Part shown: positions 22,152-34,477 of the stretch, in pieces
How the letters are laid out: every line of letters starts with the position of its first letter
Position numbering within the stretch: position 1 is the stretch's first letter
From: Acephala macrosclerotiorum
Lineage: Eukaryota > Ascomycota > Leotiomycetes > Helotiales > Mollisiaceae
Assembly: GCA_014904845.1 (NCBI GenBank)
Contig: MU119204.1
Coordinates: forward strand, 248,001-312,000
Reading direction: 5' to 3'
DNA length: 64,000 bases
Notes under the pieces: generated by a model
Database searches by the model: none
What the model was told of the DNA's origin: nothing
The model's input: the letters and a program-made list of their open reading frames with translations, nothing else
Program-made: the position numbers and the translations under genes

Positions 22152-23364
22152 GGTCGTGGTAGCATCTCGCTAACACCAAACACACCCTCTTTATACTTCC
22201 CCTTTTGCACACGGTGGTACTGCATTTAGCAGACTTTTTGCGTTGTCTTTTTGCGTTTGGCGGTTTTGCAGTAGAGAAGAGCACTAGATTTTGAGCTAGT
22301 GAAAAAAGTTCTGCGTGATTTTTACATTCAACTTTGCATTCAACATTGCATTGGATTTCAGAAAATTGGGAATGGATCTTTGGACTGGCGTTAGTTAGTA
22401 CTTGGTTTGCGGCATTTGCATAGCAGACATAGGTAGAAAAGATCACTCCTGCAAACATTGGCGCCACTTGACTCTGTGAAATGTGAAGACTAGCATCTGC
22501 CAATATAACTAAATATGTGCCTTGACATACTTCAATTCCCATGAACTTTTTTCTTTTGTTAGAATATCGATTTTAGCTCTCGACTCTTTAGAGCAAAATG
22601 TCGTATCTCCGAGATAGCGAACCGTGGACATCTTGTAGTATTTGTGCAATCTCCTTTTCCAGGGTTATCAGGGCGTTGTTTCTAGTCCGCAGGTTTTCAG
22701 AACCAGGAGGTAAGTATTTCTCTTCCCAGCGCTGTCTTGTCTCTAGAGGTGTGGCTGTTCCTATGGGCAAAGTTAGACATCTGTTGGCGGATGCTCCAAA
22801 GCTTGTAACCTTACGACTCACCACATCCTGCTATCTAGTTCAGCACTGCCTGCCAAGCGGTAGACTTCTCTAAGAGGGCTGTCATTGAGTCATGTCGACA
22901 GGCGGAGTCGCAGATCTAGAGGTCAATGGACGGATGGAAGGTGGTGAAGAGGAGCAGCAGCAGTTGTTTGCTGCAGAAGAAGCGTCGTCCGCAGTGAAGC
23001 GAGAACCTCAGTCTTGGCATTCGCACCTGCCTTTTTTGGCCTGCTTTCCAAACTAGACTACCACCCATCCATATTTTCTTCGAAAACACTTATGTTGACT
23101 CATTCTTTCTTACAACTTCTTATCTTTGAACGGCTGTAGTTTGCCGTAATCCCTCTTCACGCTCAATGGCTTGCGATGGGATAAATTTCTGTACATAATT
23201 TTTCTCCTCCATTTTCCCCCGTACGTCGCCATTCCGAGCACATCTGTGAGTCAGGCTTCAAGTGCAAGTCCACTCTTTCAATATCTTTTATAAAATAACT
23301 CTGTTTCATCTATTCAGGCAAATAAAATCTTCATTCAGGCCCAAATCCTCAATCGCATCACAAT
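22152..23364. other. Spacer with a possible small gene
   Basis: The minus strand at 22588-22764 encodes a plausible peptide (ETRQRWEEKYLPPG, ALITLEKEIAQILQDV) after a GTGAGT...CATAG intron, but no start exon fits. On the plus strand, 22891-23055 can encode a 54-aa acidic Gln-rich peptide. Neither is strong enough to call as a gene. Confidence 0.35.
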
Positions 23365-24426
23365 ATGGCAACCAACACCCCCAAAGACCCCACCTTCCGC
23401 TCCTACTCAGCAGAAGAAGCTAGAATATACGCAACTCACCGACTCTCCTACCCCGAGGCTCTCTACAACAAAGTCCTCGAACACCATGCCTCCACTGGAG
23501 GTCAATTCGGTCTTCTGTTCGACGTTGGTTGCGGACCTGGGAACGCTACACGTGATGTTGCGTTGTCGTTTGATCAGGCACTTGGTGCTGACCCTGGAGA
23601 TGCTATGATTGGAGCCGCGAGAGATATTGGTGGTAAGACGAAGTCGGGGAAGGAGATTAGGTATGAGGTTTGTGCTGCGGAGGAGATTTCGAGGATTGAG
23701 GGGTTGGAGGAGGAGTCAGTGGACCTTTTGACGAGTGCCATGGCTGTAAGTTGCTCGAAAGACGTGAGAATTTCAGCTTACAGTCTAGGCACATTGGTTT
23801 GATATGCCCAAATTCTGGGCTGATGCTGCGAAAGTCGTCAAGCCTGGTGGGACGGTTGCTCTTTGGACTTGTTGTAAGTTTCAGCTCAAATTGGTTGACA
23901 GCGCTGACTGTGATTTAGCATCTCTGTTCCCTCGTACGTCAAAGTCCTTAGCCAGGAACATGCATTGTCAATCTGACAATATCTGGATCCTTGGACTCCA
24001 AACTACAAAAAAGTCAAGGAAGTGTTCCTTCGGCTCGAAAGAGAGACACTTGGTCCATATGCACAACCTGGCAACATTCTGTCTATGAATATGTACGATG
24101 ATCTTCCACGCCCATGGGATGTCTCACCACCTATCACAGAATTTCCGGAATCGAAGTACGTCAAGCATGACTGGGACTGAGAGGGACAGCTAAGCAACGG
24201 AGTCGACTTCTTCGGCGGGGGAGAGACACGAACACTTGTCCAGATTGAAAACGGTATGGGAACAGTAAGCATGGTGACTCGATGGAGAGCCGCCAACCCT
24301 GAATTGGTTGGCACAGACAAAGATGTGGTGAAAGTCTTTGCCAAGGAACTGAGAGAGGCATTGGGAGGACAGGACTGGGTGGTCGAAGGCAGTGGGACGA
24401 CCATCATGCTGTTCAAGAAGTCTTGA
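23365..24426 (+). pseudogene. Class I SAM-dependent methyltransferase (TMT1/Crg1-like) with in-frame TGA
   Basis: Exon 1 (23365-23745) encodes FRSYSAEEARIYATHR and the SAM-binding motif I LLFDVGCGPGNATRDVA. Exon 2 (23789-23873) encodes AHWFDMPKFWADAAKVVKPGGTVALWTC. A later exon from 23919 has an unclear boundary near 23935-24015. It then reads KEVFLRLERETLGPYAQPGN and MYDDLPRPWD. At 24178-24180 an in-frame TGA follows HDWD, after which the same frame continues EGQLSNGVDFFGGGE and TVSMVTRWRAANP to a final TGA at 24424-24426. Relatives usually have Arg at the stop position, so a single C-to-T change (CGA to TGA) would explain it. The C-terminal quarter would be lost. The family includes trans-aconitate methyltransferase-like enzymes; the substrate is unknown. 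Confidence 0.7.
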
Positions 24427-26484
24427 TCCTCCCCGATGGCGTCGAGAGTGCGATCTTCCCATTCACCTTCATTATCCAAGTCATATATAAAATCACCGAC
24501 CTCTTCGGTTCGGCGTGGTCATTGGTCTAGATCTCCGGCCGTATGCAGGACATCTGAGCCAGATCAAAAACTGTCTCCACTATCCCTCAGACCCTGAAGA
24601 TATCATATTCCGATATAGCCTATAACAGATGTTTGCAATCAACGTTACTATCCCTTCTAAGATGTTAGACTTTTGCCTATCTCCTCGCATGCAGAAGATT
24701 AACGCGCACGTTCAATTTTCAAGCAACCCGTGGGGTCTGAGTTGCATTTCGACCTCTCTTGCCGACGAAAGCGACGTGCACAGATCAAGGGGCCCAATGG
24801 TCCAATGCAACCATTCCAAGGGTCTCAAACGATGTGCTCGGTGGATTTCGGAATCCAACTTCTGTGGCTTGAGCCTGGTGATACCTCCGTAATCCGTATC
24901 GGTGGGGCGGGAAGCGCGCTCAGAGCACATCTTGAAGCGCGCGGTCAAATCTCATCACCATCACATGATAAGTATCAAGATCAATAAGCTTAGGACGAAC
25001 GGTAATTTCCAAGTCAGTTCATTCAATCTAGACTCATCAAACCTTCAAGTGAAACAGTGTTCTCCCCATTTGTCTTTTCAATCCATCACGATGTTCCCCC
25101 ACGAAGCACCCCTCCAAAGTCCGCTCTCTGATTCGTCAATTCGCGCATGCAAGAACTAAACGCGAAAAATCGCGTCGCGTCTCCCATGTAATCTCCCTCA
25201 AACTCCCATCCACCACTCACAGCACCCAAATCTCGCACACGCTCCCTCAATGACTCGCAGGCAAGACCTTGGAGTCACTTCACGTTTTCCTTGCGCCTCA
25301 GAGAATCAGACAGAGGAAAGCCACTGCCCTGCAGCTCTATCATCTGGGGGATGCGGAATATGCTCCTGGGAGGAAGCACGAGGACAGGAACACAACGTTT
25401 CAGACATCTTGTGCATACTATCGATTAGAACCCCTCGGACATACTCGAGATCAGGGTGAACATGGCAATGAAAAGATCCAAGGGAGGCAGCAAGGAAATC
25501 CTCTGGGTTGGTGCCTGGGAGACGCGTCGGAGCGCGTAAAGTGCTTTCTTGGATAATATTGATCTCGATTTCGACAGCATTTGCACCAGGAGAAGGTGAG
25601 AAAGGTGTTGCCACAACGAAAGAAACTCGATTGAGAATCGAAAAATCACCTCATGATCGAGTGCTCTAGCAGCGGCTAAGATGTAGTTTAGGTCTATCTT
25701 AGGTTGCAAGCAACAGACCGGTGGCTTCTGCCGTAGCTATCCATAAACCTTCTACTAGATTGGAAAATTTGGGAGAGTTTCCTGACATAGCTAGGATATA
25801 ACTTCAGATGACACAGTTATAAGCCTTAGCCGCGTACCGGCGTGCTGAATAGTGTATTTGAAGGGATCATGGAGACGGGAGCGCAGAATTGACAAGTTGT
25901 TGAGCGAAATATCGAGGAGTTCCCTCCGTTCAGATCATATCAAGCACCAGGAACAAAAGCTCCCCCTCACACCTCGAGAATCAACATCACATCGTAGATT
26001 TATTGCACACACTAGTCAAGACCTCAAGTCTCTGGAAGGGAAATAGTGCCACACCTTCTCTTCCACACCCTTGCTCACCTTGTGCGCTGCCATCACGAGG
26101 CCACTTAATGCGGTTGTGCAGGGGGCAGCTGCTGGTCGCAGCGGGCATTAATGTTGCTGCATTATTAACAGGTCCGCCCACCGTTGCCAACAGCCCTCTC
26201 TTCCTCTCACATCCACAGCCGCCGCCAACCTGCATATTCACCACCAAAATCAACACTCTGCAACATACAACATCGCATACAATTATTTTCGGAGACAACG
26301 ATTCTTTGCAGTTAGGAGAATACGATCGAGGTTTTATTGATACGCAATCGCGACGTTGTGCGACTCCGAGAGCCCCCGGCGCATTCGTGTCGCTCGCTCG
26401 TCGCATCGAGTCCTCGACCGCCTCGAGAGCTTCACTCTTCTCTTCACCACAACCACATAACAACACAACACGATAATAGCAACG
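24427..26484. other. 2-kb gene-poor spacer
   Basis: Only short chance frames are seen. The last few hundred bases, pyrimidine-rich with AC-rich words, form the promoter and leader of the Myb-like gene. No repeat or RNA gene was recognised. Confidence 0.45.
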
Positions 26485-27495
26485 ATGCTCCTCCCCTCAG
26501 CCCTGACCTGCGAATCGACTTCCTCACTTTCATCACCAAAACCCTCCTCATACTTCCCACCAACGACTCTCTTCGCTTCACCACCAATCTCACCTCCCAC
26601 AACCACAACCTCCCTCTCTTACCAAACTCCAGCCTCAAGCTCGAATTCCAAGATTGGCAATATATACTCGACATGTCGCGCGCTACAATCTATGCTTACG
26701 ACCCCGTCGCAATTACCTTCTCCTCCTACACAACATCAACAGCTCGCTTCTTCGATACCTATAATCAGCTCACCGTTTAAGTTGAGGTTGAGGAATAGAG
26801 GGATCAAGAATGAGGAGTCATCTGCGATGACGCCGAGGAAGAAGATTGGGAAGAGGGCACCTCCTAGAGGAGTTAACAAACGTCGACGAGCAATTGACGA
26901 CGAGAGTTCGAGAGAGATGGCTGAGGACTCAGATTCCGAGAACGAGGATAGAGATCAAGATGAGAAAGAGAATATTGTTGGACAAGAACAGAGGGAACAG
27001 GAACAACATGAGAGAGACAAGGAAGGGCCAAGGACACCAAAACGTATCCGTCTTGCACCCGAAATCCTCCCACTCGGTCTTGATCGCAGCGATTTCCACG
27101 CCTTACACCTCCAACACCAACTCTCGTCACAACCATTATTCTTCCCCTCCTCCTCATCACTACGACCTTCAAACTCAAACGCAGACCCATTCTCCGACAA
27201 CAACAATACACAGCAACAAGAAATAGAAAGAGAAAATGAGGAGCAAGAAGAATGGAGCACAGAGGACGACCGTCTCCTGGTCGAATTGGTATTAGAGAAG
27301 TTGAAGCTGAGTAAGAGTGAATGGCAAGATTGTGCGAGGAGTTTGGGAAGGGATAGGGGGAGTGTGGGGAGGAGATGGGAGAGTTTGATGGCTGTTGGGG
27401 ATGTGGGGTTGAAGGGACGACCTAAGGCGGTGAATCAGGGGGGAATGGGTGGGAAGAGGATGAAGAGGGGGAGGATTTATGGGAGTTGGCGGTAG
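26485..27495 (+). CDS. Nuclear protein with C-terminal Myb/SANT-like domain
   Basis: A single-exon 336-aa protein. The first 115 residues are Ser/Thr/Pro-rich. Residues about 115-135 are basic (PRKKIGKRAPPRGVNKRRR), a likely nuclear localisation signal, followed by an acidic Glu/Asp/Gln stretch to about 180 and the segment GPRTPKRIRLAPEILPLG. A Myb/SANT-like helix bundle lies at about 255-303: the tryptophans in EEWSTEDD, SEWQDCARSLGRDR and GRRWESL have the spacing of a single Myb repeat. The C-terminus is basic and ends RGRIYGSWR. A chromatin or transcription role is likely by domain. Targets are unknown. The start chosen is the first ATG of the open frame. Confidence 0.75.
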   Translation: MLLPSALTCESTSSLSSPKPSSYFPPTTLFASPPISPPTTTTSLSYQTPASSSNSKIGNIYSTCRALQSMLTTPSQLPSPPTQHQQLASSIPIISSPFKLRLRNRGIKNEESSAMTPRKKIGKRAPPRGVNKRRRAIDDESSREMAEDSDSENEDRDQDEKENIVGQEQREQEQHERDKEGPRTPKRIRLAPEILPLGLDRSDFHALHLQHQLSSQPLFFPSSSSLRPSNSNADPFSDNNNTQQQEIERENEEQEEWSTEDDRLLVELVLEKLKLSKSEWQDCARSLGRDRGSVGRRWESLMAVGDVGLKGRPKAVNQGGMGGKRMKRGRIYGSWR

Positions 27496-28416
27496 TTATT
27501 CATTTTCTTTCAGGGTGGAGAACCATCTTAAGACTTTTCTTACTTAAGATTCGTTTATTTATACCTAGGGTGGATGGCTTCTTGGGGTCTTTGGCTAGGA
27601 TATATAGATTACTGGGTGGAGTTATCGGTCCTCGTCGCACGGAGAGGATGTTTGATTTTGCACGGACACTGTGCTTGGGAGGAAGTTTCATCTAGTCTTT
27701 TTGACTATTTACTCGTCTCACGGACATTGAGTTTAGATTCACTACTGCTGCTCCTGAGTTTCGATATGATATCCAATGGAGTACCACTTTACCTATCATC
27801 ACTTGTAACGGTTTTGTAATCAACCTTGAAGCAAGATATATTGGTATAGCGAGATCCTTATGCATCGCACCTGTTTGAATTATATCGACATAGTAGGGCT
27901 GAAGGGTATAACGTGATCGTTATGCGGCGGAAGGTTGAGATCGACCAATGACCAGGATCTGGCATGTTAGGTGTGTGTTGTAAGTACGAGGTGTGAGGGA
28001 GCCGTGACTTCAGAAGCTCGAACAGAGACCCAGAGACCGAAGGATGACTGAAATGTTGGAGATGTAGAACATGTTGGGCTCGCGAGTATTGGTATATATC
28101 TGCAAACATTGAGGGTCGATCGGAAAAGCTGGGCATAGTAATTATTGGGTATTCAACTAATCGTAACAATCATCTCAATGTACAAATCCCCTCGGTGTCC
28201 CCCATTCACTTTCCCTTGCCTTCCCTATCCTTATTCCAATTCCCAGGGCCATGGTACCGGTACCTAATTTTCTTTCCCTTCCCACTCCCAATGCATCCCT
28301 TGCCCTGAAACCTTTCCCACCAATACGCCAAAGCAAGGTCCACAGCCCTGTGAACCTCTCTTTCCTCCGGGGAATGTACAGCTAAAAAGAATCTCAAACC
28401 AAATCATCATGTCCCC
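27496..28416. other. Convergent 3' spacer
   Basis: It separates the 3' ends of the Myb-like gene (plus) and the rhodopsin-fold gene (minus). No coding family or repeat is seen. Confidence 0.5.
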
Positions 28417-29889
28417 TCACCGTCCTCGGCGACCCCCAGGCGTCGCATCCCCACTTCCACTTCCGCTCCCGCTCCAACTAACCGACTCCCCATCACTATC
28501 CCCCGTCGAACTAACCTCCACCGTTTTATGGACATTTATTCCCCCCTTCCCACCATCCCTCCCACCACCAACCTCCTCACTCGAATCCCCAAATGGACTC
28601 CTAATACTAGTAACCGTCCCTTTCCTTCCAACATCGCTTCTCAATTGAATCTCCCCTTGACCTTGACGAGAGGGATGCGAGGAATTATAAGGCTTGGAGG
28701 AGCTATACGGTGTGGATGATGAGGGATGGTCGACGTTTTTGATATAACCTAAGCGACCGTTACGCCAGTTTGAGGGGTGGGTGGAGACTCGACGTTCGGA
28801 AGCAGAGCGGGTGGAGAGGTTGTAGAAGGAGCGGAAGAGGGGGCGGAGGGTGGCGCCCCCAATAGCCATTATTCCTAGACCGGGCTCAACTGTTGACCAG
28901 ATTGCTACGTCGCTGGGGGGTGTTAGTTTTAAGTTAAGAGTGAGAAGGGATGAAGGATGAAAAGAGGTGGGTTTGAGACTCTAGAGTTGGAAGAACTTAT
29001 GGAGATGCTTACGTTGTGGCGAAGAGGAAGTCATCTGTTAGGGCGAGGGTTTTGATGAATGGGATGCGGATCATTGTTGCTACACCAGCTCTGTGGGGTA
29101 AGGAATCAGCGAGACGTTCTCGGTATGATAAGTGGAGAGCACTTGCAGAAGTCCAAGACCCAGTAGCACAGCAACTGAAACCTTAGTTCGAGCATTCATC
29201 TTGAGATCGTAGATCAAAGCAATGGGCAGCAGGCCGAGTATCCAATCCGCCGTAAAGGAGACCACACTATGTGCGATACTTGCATCAGGTACAACTGCTG
29301 GATTGATGCATGACCCTTTCTTGCCCTCATATTGTCCCCAGAAATAGCTGTACGGAGTGCATTGGAAGAGTACCAAAAAGAAGTAGAAGACTGAGAATAG
29401 GATGACCATTGTCAAGGCCCCGTAGACGATGTTCTTGTGAATTGGCTTGACACATATTCGCAGGAGGAAGACGGCGATCGAGAGTCGGATGAAGACCGTA
29501 GTCACGGTATAAAATAGTTCACAGAGCCACCAGTAATACAATGCCTTAGGGATGTCTTGGAGAGGTATGTCGGTAATGTGTCGACCTGTTCCATAATGCA
29601 CGCCAGTTGCTGAACAAGCAGAGTATGTTGTGAAAAATGTCTGCTGGGAATCAGGGTTCAAAATCTTGCAAAATAATAGTGGCAACTGACCAGAGCGATG
29701 ATGAGAAGAACATCGTCAGTTCCCCAGCTTTTACTTAAGAAAGTCTTAACATATAATCTCAAACAGACGAATACAGTAGCAAGACCGAGGAAGAGGCCCA
29801 AGACACTGGCTACCAAGGATCAGCACAGTCCCAGAAGAACATGAACCTCGGATGAGCATACCCAATTCCGGTCCTCTGTCTATCACCAT
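28417..29889 (-). CDS. Fungal rhodopsin-fold seven-helix membrane protein
   Basis: The model complement(28417..28912, 29013..29090, 29147..29640, 29691..29809, 29862..29889) gives 404 aa. Exon 3 leaves by a GC donor (GCAAGT), which is needed to read GLGLLAGVATMIRIPFI in frame; the other introns are GT-AG. The short N-terminus is followed by about seven membrane helices, with hallmarks of the fungal rhodopsin domain family: RLYVKTFLSKSWGTDDVL, YYWWLCELFYTVTTVFIRLSIAVFLLRI, FQCTPYSYFWGQYEG, GSCIN, ADWILGLLPIALIYDLKMNARTKVSVAVLLGLG and DVAIWSTVEPGLGIMA. The Gly/Ser-rich tail (about 265-404) is cytoplasmic. No retinal-binding lysine assignment is possible. The family includes PTH11-like surface sensors, but this protein lacks a CFEM domain. 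Confidence 0.88.
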
Positions 29890-32595
29890 GGTGTACCCGA
29901 TTTCTTGGGATTTTCACATTCGGTATTCATTCCCTACCGGTTGAACTTGACTGCAGCAGAACCTTGATGGTAATGTGTGAACCTGGGGAAGAAGAACATT
30001 CTATAAGGGCGTTCATAAAAAGGGAGACGGCCGAGGAATTGCTCTTCCATCATGCCTCGATCCCGCAGCGGTTTCTCGGCAAAGAACCCGTTTTACATGA
30101 CATGCAGGAACGGAGGAGCAATAGAAGCTGATGGTTGGACAACTTGAGCAAGCCATCGGAAGCTAGGTTTTAGCATCTTCGAAAACGAGTTCTGAGAGGT
30201 TCGTCCACCGCACTAGAAGGGCTGAAGGCATAATCTTCTCATCTAGTGCCAACTAGACACTTGAGGCTATGTTGAGTAGTGTTTCGCTTGACACACGGAT
30301 TTCGAGTCTTCACATGTGCCTTTTTGCCTTCTTTGGCGAGGACAGTAAGCAGATGTAAGCAGTAAACGATAGCATTTGCTCGACGACCTCCCTTTAGTGG
30401 ATCCAGTCGCGAAATGATCGAGGATGCCGATGAACCAGCTCTCCACAGGAGAAAGAAGTGGCCGATTTTGAGGAGGTGAGGAAACACAATAAATTTTGCA
30501 ACATTCGCAATAGTCGCAACACATAATTAATAATTCCTACAGGAAATAACAATGCACACATACATTAGCTATTTTCAAAGCGATCCTGAAGACGATATAG
30601 ATTTTAGATTGTGGGGCATCGAGAAATTTCAGTGCTGAGTACATTAGATTTAGTGTTCTCGCAGACCAGATCTTGCTAGGACGATTAGCGGTCCATCATT
30701 GGCGGATTATTGCTGACCGGTTCTAGAAGGTATGGTAGTTGGGAAGATTCAGATGCGAAAACTATTGACGGCGAACGACGCGCAATATCTATTCCGTGAA
30801 TTCGGTACAAAATAGGTGGTGACCGTGAAGCCGACGAGGAAGATGCGGACGAACGAGAGGAAGCAAAGCATTGCAAAAGAGGAAGGAAGTTGGCTGCCGA
30901 AAAAGTGAAACCTCCCCAAACATTTCAACAAAGTAGTTGGTCCCTACCAAGATCACGAATAATATCGGAGCCTCGGCGCAATTAGCTCAACATGGCTTCG
31001 CTTCTGTACATTGCTTCTCCTTTCAAGTCCTGGCACTTTTTCCGAACGAAGCGTCAGGGTCGAACGCCTCTTTTTGTAGTTCGCGGGGTTGGGACGCCAC
31101 AGAGCCAACCTCAAGGCTGATTCGTTTTTGGCATCTTGAAAAGAAATCTTGAAGTTGAAACTCTTTTCCACTGCACTTCATCAAACAGTCGTGATGCTGA
31201 TGAAGAGGACTGACATTACGTTGAATTGCTCTCCTGATGATTTCCGTACTTGGCTATTTGCGTTTTAATTTCAGCTTCTGGCCGATATTAATTGCTGATC
31301 ATGTATCTACAACTGAATGAGTCGTTCCTGAATTGATGCCGTTCAAAGCTTCTTACTGTGTATGGGATTGAATTTCAGTGGAAGTGGACATACCTACTGA
31401 TCAGGAGAAGGTCGATTCTGTTTGCAAACCTTACAGTCATTTGTTTTAATATATCTTTCCGCTACTGGCTCATCATGATGTCCGCTCTACCTTAAAGAGT
31501 AGAGGTTTATAGTTGGGTGAATAGAGAGTCGTGGCATTGAAATGATATTCAAACACGTGCGTGCACGTACTCGCGGGTCACGTGCCAGTCGGTACTCCCC
31601 GAAGGACGAGTCTTCGTAGAATTGTTACTCCGAACCATGTTGGGTGTTGGGGCTCCAAGATCCCCAGCCTTCTCGCACGATTCTTCGGACCGTCCACAGA
31701 AGCTTACTTATGTTCATGTTCGATCGCCATTTCATCCCCAGACTCCTCAACACGACGACATTCTTCTAAACATCAATGATGAAATCAACGTTCCTTGCAA
31801 TTTAAAAAGCTTCCAGGCAGTCAGAACTGACCTAAACAAAGTGGCAGTGTTTCAAAATAGCCCTGAACCCTTGAACTTCATATCAGCCAATCACCACCAT
31901 CGTAAATGTCATAGATGAGCCTCTTCGCTACACCTCCAAACTCTTTCCGTCTCAAACAAGCGTCGTTTGCATCCCAACTTCTCCATCTTAGGGCATGTCG
32001 ACACGAGAAAAGTTCTGAACAGCGCCACATGCGTTTGGATCTTTTTTTTTGGTCTGTCATCCCATGTGGCAGCTTCTCTCGACTTGGCAAGGCTTGTTTT
32101 CGGCGCATTGAGCCGATCCTCCGATTCCAATGGATACATCCCGATGACATTCATCGGATCTGTGAAAAGTTCACAGACATTGGTTCATTTCTTCTTCTTA
32201 CCTGAAGGGAGCTAGAGATGGCCCGTATCGTCTCATGTTCGCTGTATTCGTCCCAGAAACTCCACTCCAGCAATCAGATGCTCTGAAATTGCTCCATAGC
32301 TCCCATCAAGCGCATTGAGATCCTTCGGGAATCTACCTCATTTTTGATGGGGCCTGGTCTTTGGCTTTCCCTTCGAAACGTCCGATGAGCTTTGATACAC
32401 AGAAATGAGGAGTGGGAAGTAGTATATCTCTCAGCACCTTTCTCATATGATCCGATGTTCACTACGCTGTTGATTCGGCTCTCTTGTTCACTTAATCACC
32501 CACAACTTATACATTCTTTGGGTAGTGCTAGGCGCTTACGTTCTTTTATTTCAATTCGATACTTTCATTAAGATCCAGACTCACTTGCTTTCAAC
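29890..32595. other. 2.7-kb gene-poor spacer
   Basis: I looked at both strands and found only short frames with no family features. Both flanking promoters (minus-strand rhodopsin-fold gene, plus-strand secreted-protein gene) are here. No repeat ends were seen. Confidence 0.45.
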
Positions 32596-34477
32596 ATGTT
32601 CTCGTCATCCGTCGGTCTTGCGGCTTTGCTTTTCGCGTGTGCCGAGGCCGCCGCAGTCTTCAACTGCGTTCTTACAGTCCCCCCTAATCCGTTGACGGCC
32701 ACGGGACTGGCTACGCCTTATAAAATGACTGGTTGTGACCAAACTCAGTTCGCTGCTCAAGGGTAAGCAAGTTTTTGACTTTCAGAAAAAGAGAATTGCT
32801 TGACAGATCAGCGTACAGCTTGGTTCGGAAGACGTTGGCTAATAGTTTAAAGGTCTTTTGTCGAAGCAACTATTCTAGATCCAGCTACTGGCGCACTTCA
32901 AGTATACAATCCCCTCGTCATCAACGCTAACGCTGCCGTGGCGGGGACCGACTTCATTACTCCTGTGGTTCCTACTCTTCCAGCCAATGCGGTCGTGGGA
33001 ATATGGTTTGGCACAAATGCGGTGACTCTCACGCTCACGGGTGCCACAACTGGATGTGTCAATGGTCTTTCAAACTCCATCTTCGGACAGTTCGCATACT
33101 GCAATGGCCCAGAATTCTTCACCGCTGCGCAAACAGCTGTCAGCGCGGGGCTGCTCACGATTCCACCTCCAGGAAGTTCGACGAAAGCCGCCACTACTCA
33201 GACTTGTCCTACAACTCGGGACTTCCGAGTTGTTGATATGGATCAGAGCGATAATGTGGACAGTACATATCTTCTCATCGACGGGAAGAAGCTTGCCCAG
33301 AACACTGATGCGAATGCTGCTGCCAATAAGAACTCGACCGTGCTGTCGAATGGGTCTGATAATGCCCTAATCAACGACTTCATCGCTCCTACCATGGGCT
33401 GCAGCGGGTTTACAGCTCCTTCTATTACGGCTCCTGGTGGTGTGTCTGGTGCTCTCGCTCTAAATGAGTTGCGAGGCCAGGCGTTCCCAGGAGCGGCTCC
33501 CGCTTTGGTGCCACTGAACGACGACTTCGCCGTTATCAACAACAATGGAGCTATCACTCAATCACTTACGAAGACCAATCTGTATCGCGCGGGCGTCGGT
33601 CAGCCACAGGCTGCAGATACTGCGAATGCTTCAGGTACTACTTACTGCCAACAATATGTAAGTCTGCCCTTCGCTCTTTCTTCGTGTCGTGGGTCTGCGG
33701 TCTTGAATTGCTCCAACTCAAATAGATTTCTCATTACTCAAGCGAATGTCCTCATTGTGGAGTACCAAAGTGGTCACTAACTCATATAGGCTGCGTCCGG
33801 AATCTTCATTGCCTTGAATCAGGCACTTTTCACCGGGTCCACATCTCCCGCACCTGCCGTCGCCAACAACCTCTTCACCTTTTTGGCAAACAGATTTGCC
33901 ACTTCTTTTGGCCCAGGTAAGCCTCACTCTCTACCAATATCTCAAGCACATACTAACTCGCCAAGTTCCATCTCTTGGATGCTCAACGATCTTTGGCGTC
34001 GATGTCGCCAACATCGTTAAGCAAACTCTTAATGGTGCTGGTGTTGTTACCGCTGCCACAATCGATACAGCAACACTTCAACAAATCCTCGATGGGCAGA
34101 TCAAAGCCGGAGCTTCGTCCGCCGTTTCCAGCAGCACGGCGAAGGCCACAGCCACGACCAAAGCTAAAGGTGGAGCAACGGCAGCGACAAGCAAAGCTGC
34201 CCAAGGTACTTCCGCAGCGAAAGCGAAAGGTGGCAACGCCGCGAATGCCAGCGCAACAAGCGTAGCTTCTGCTGCTAGTGCTGTATCCTCGGCAGCAACA
34301 GGTCAAGCCACATCAAAAGCAGCGAAGGCAAAGGGCGCTGCTTCTGCGAGTGGTGGCGCTAGCAGCGTGGCTGTTTCAAGCGCCGCGGCGGCCAAATCTA
34401 CAGGAAAGGCTGGAAGTTTGAAGGGTGCGAATGCTGCTTTCAATTCCACGTTAAAAGCTAGGAATATCTGGTCTTGA
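32596..34477 (+). CDS. Secreted protein with Ala/Ser/Thr/Lys-rich C-terminal tail
   Basis: The model join(32596..32762, 32853..33657, 33790..33916, 33966..34477) gives 536 aa with consistent phases. A signal peptide (SSVGLAALLFACAEAAA) is followed by a body with few cysteines, several in pairs (FNCVL, TGCDQ, TTGCVNG, AYCNGPEF, MGCSG, TYCQQY, LGCSTIFG). It includes repeated motifs such as TPVVPTLPANAVVGIWFGTN and DFRVVDMDQSDN. The last 120 residues are an Ala-rich stalk with many Lys/Gly/Ser/Thr (for example KATATTKAKGGATAATSKAA) and no GPI-type hydrophobic end. It should be secreted, possibly wall-bound. I do not recognise an enzymatic domain. Exon 2's acceptor (TTTAAAG) lacks a pyrimidine tract but keeps the frame. 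Confidence 0.75.

Noticed and set aside
21235..22173. A 312-aa open frame overlapping the B-box-like gene in another frame
   Set aside because: It mirrors the coding minisatellite and biased codons of the real gene, and its protein is a featureless Val/Leu/Arg repeat.
22588..23055. Small genes on either strand
   Set aside because: The minus-strand exon has no start exon in frame, and the plus-strand 54-codon frame has no support beyond being open. Transcript data would decide.
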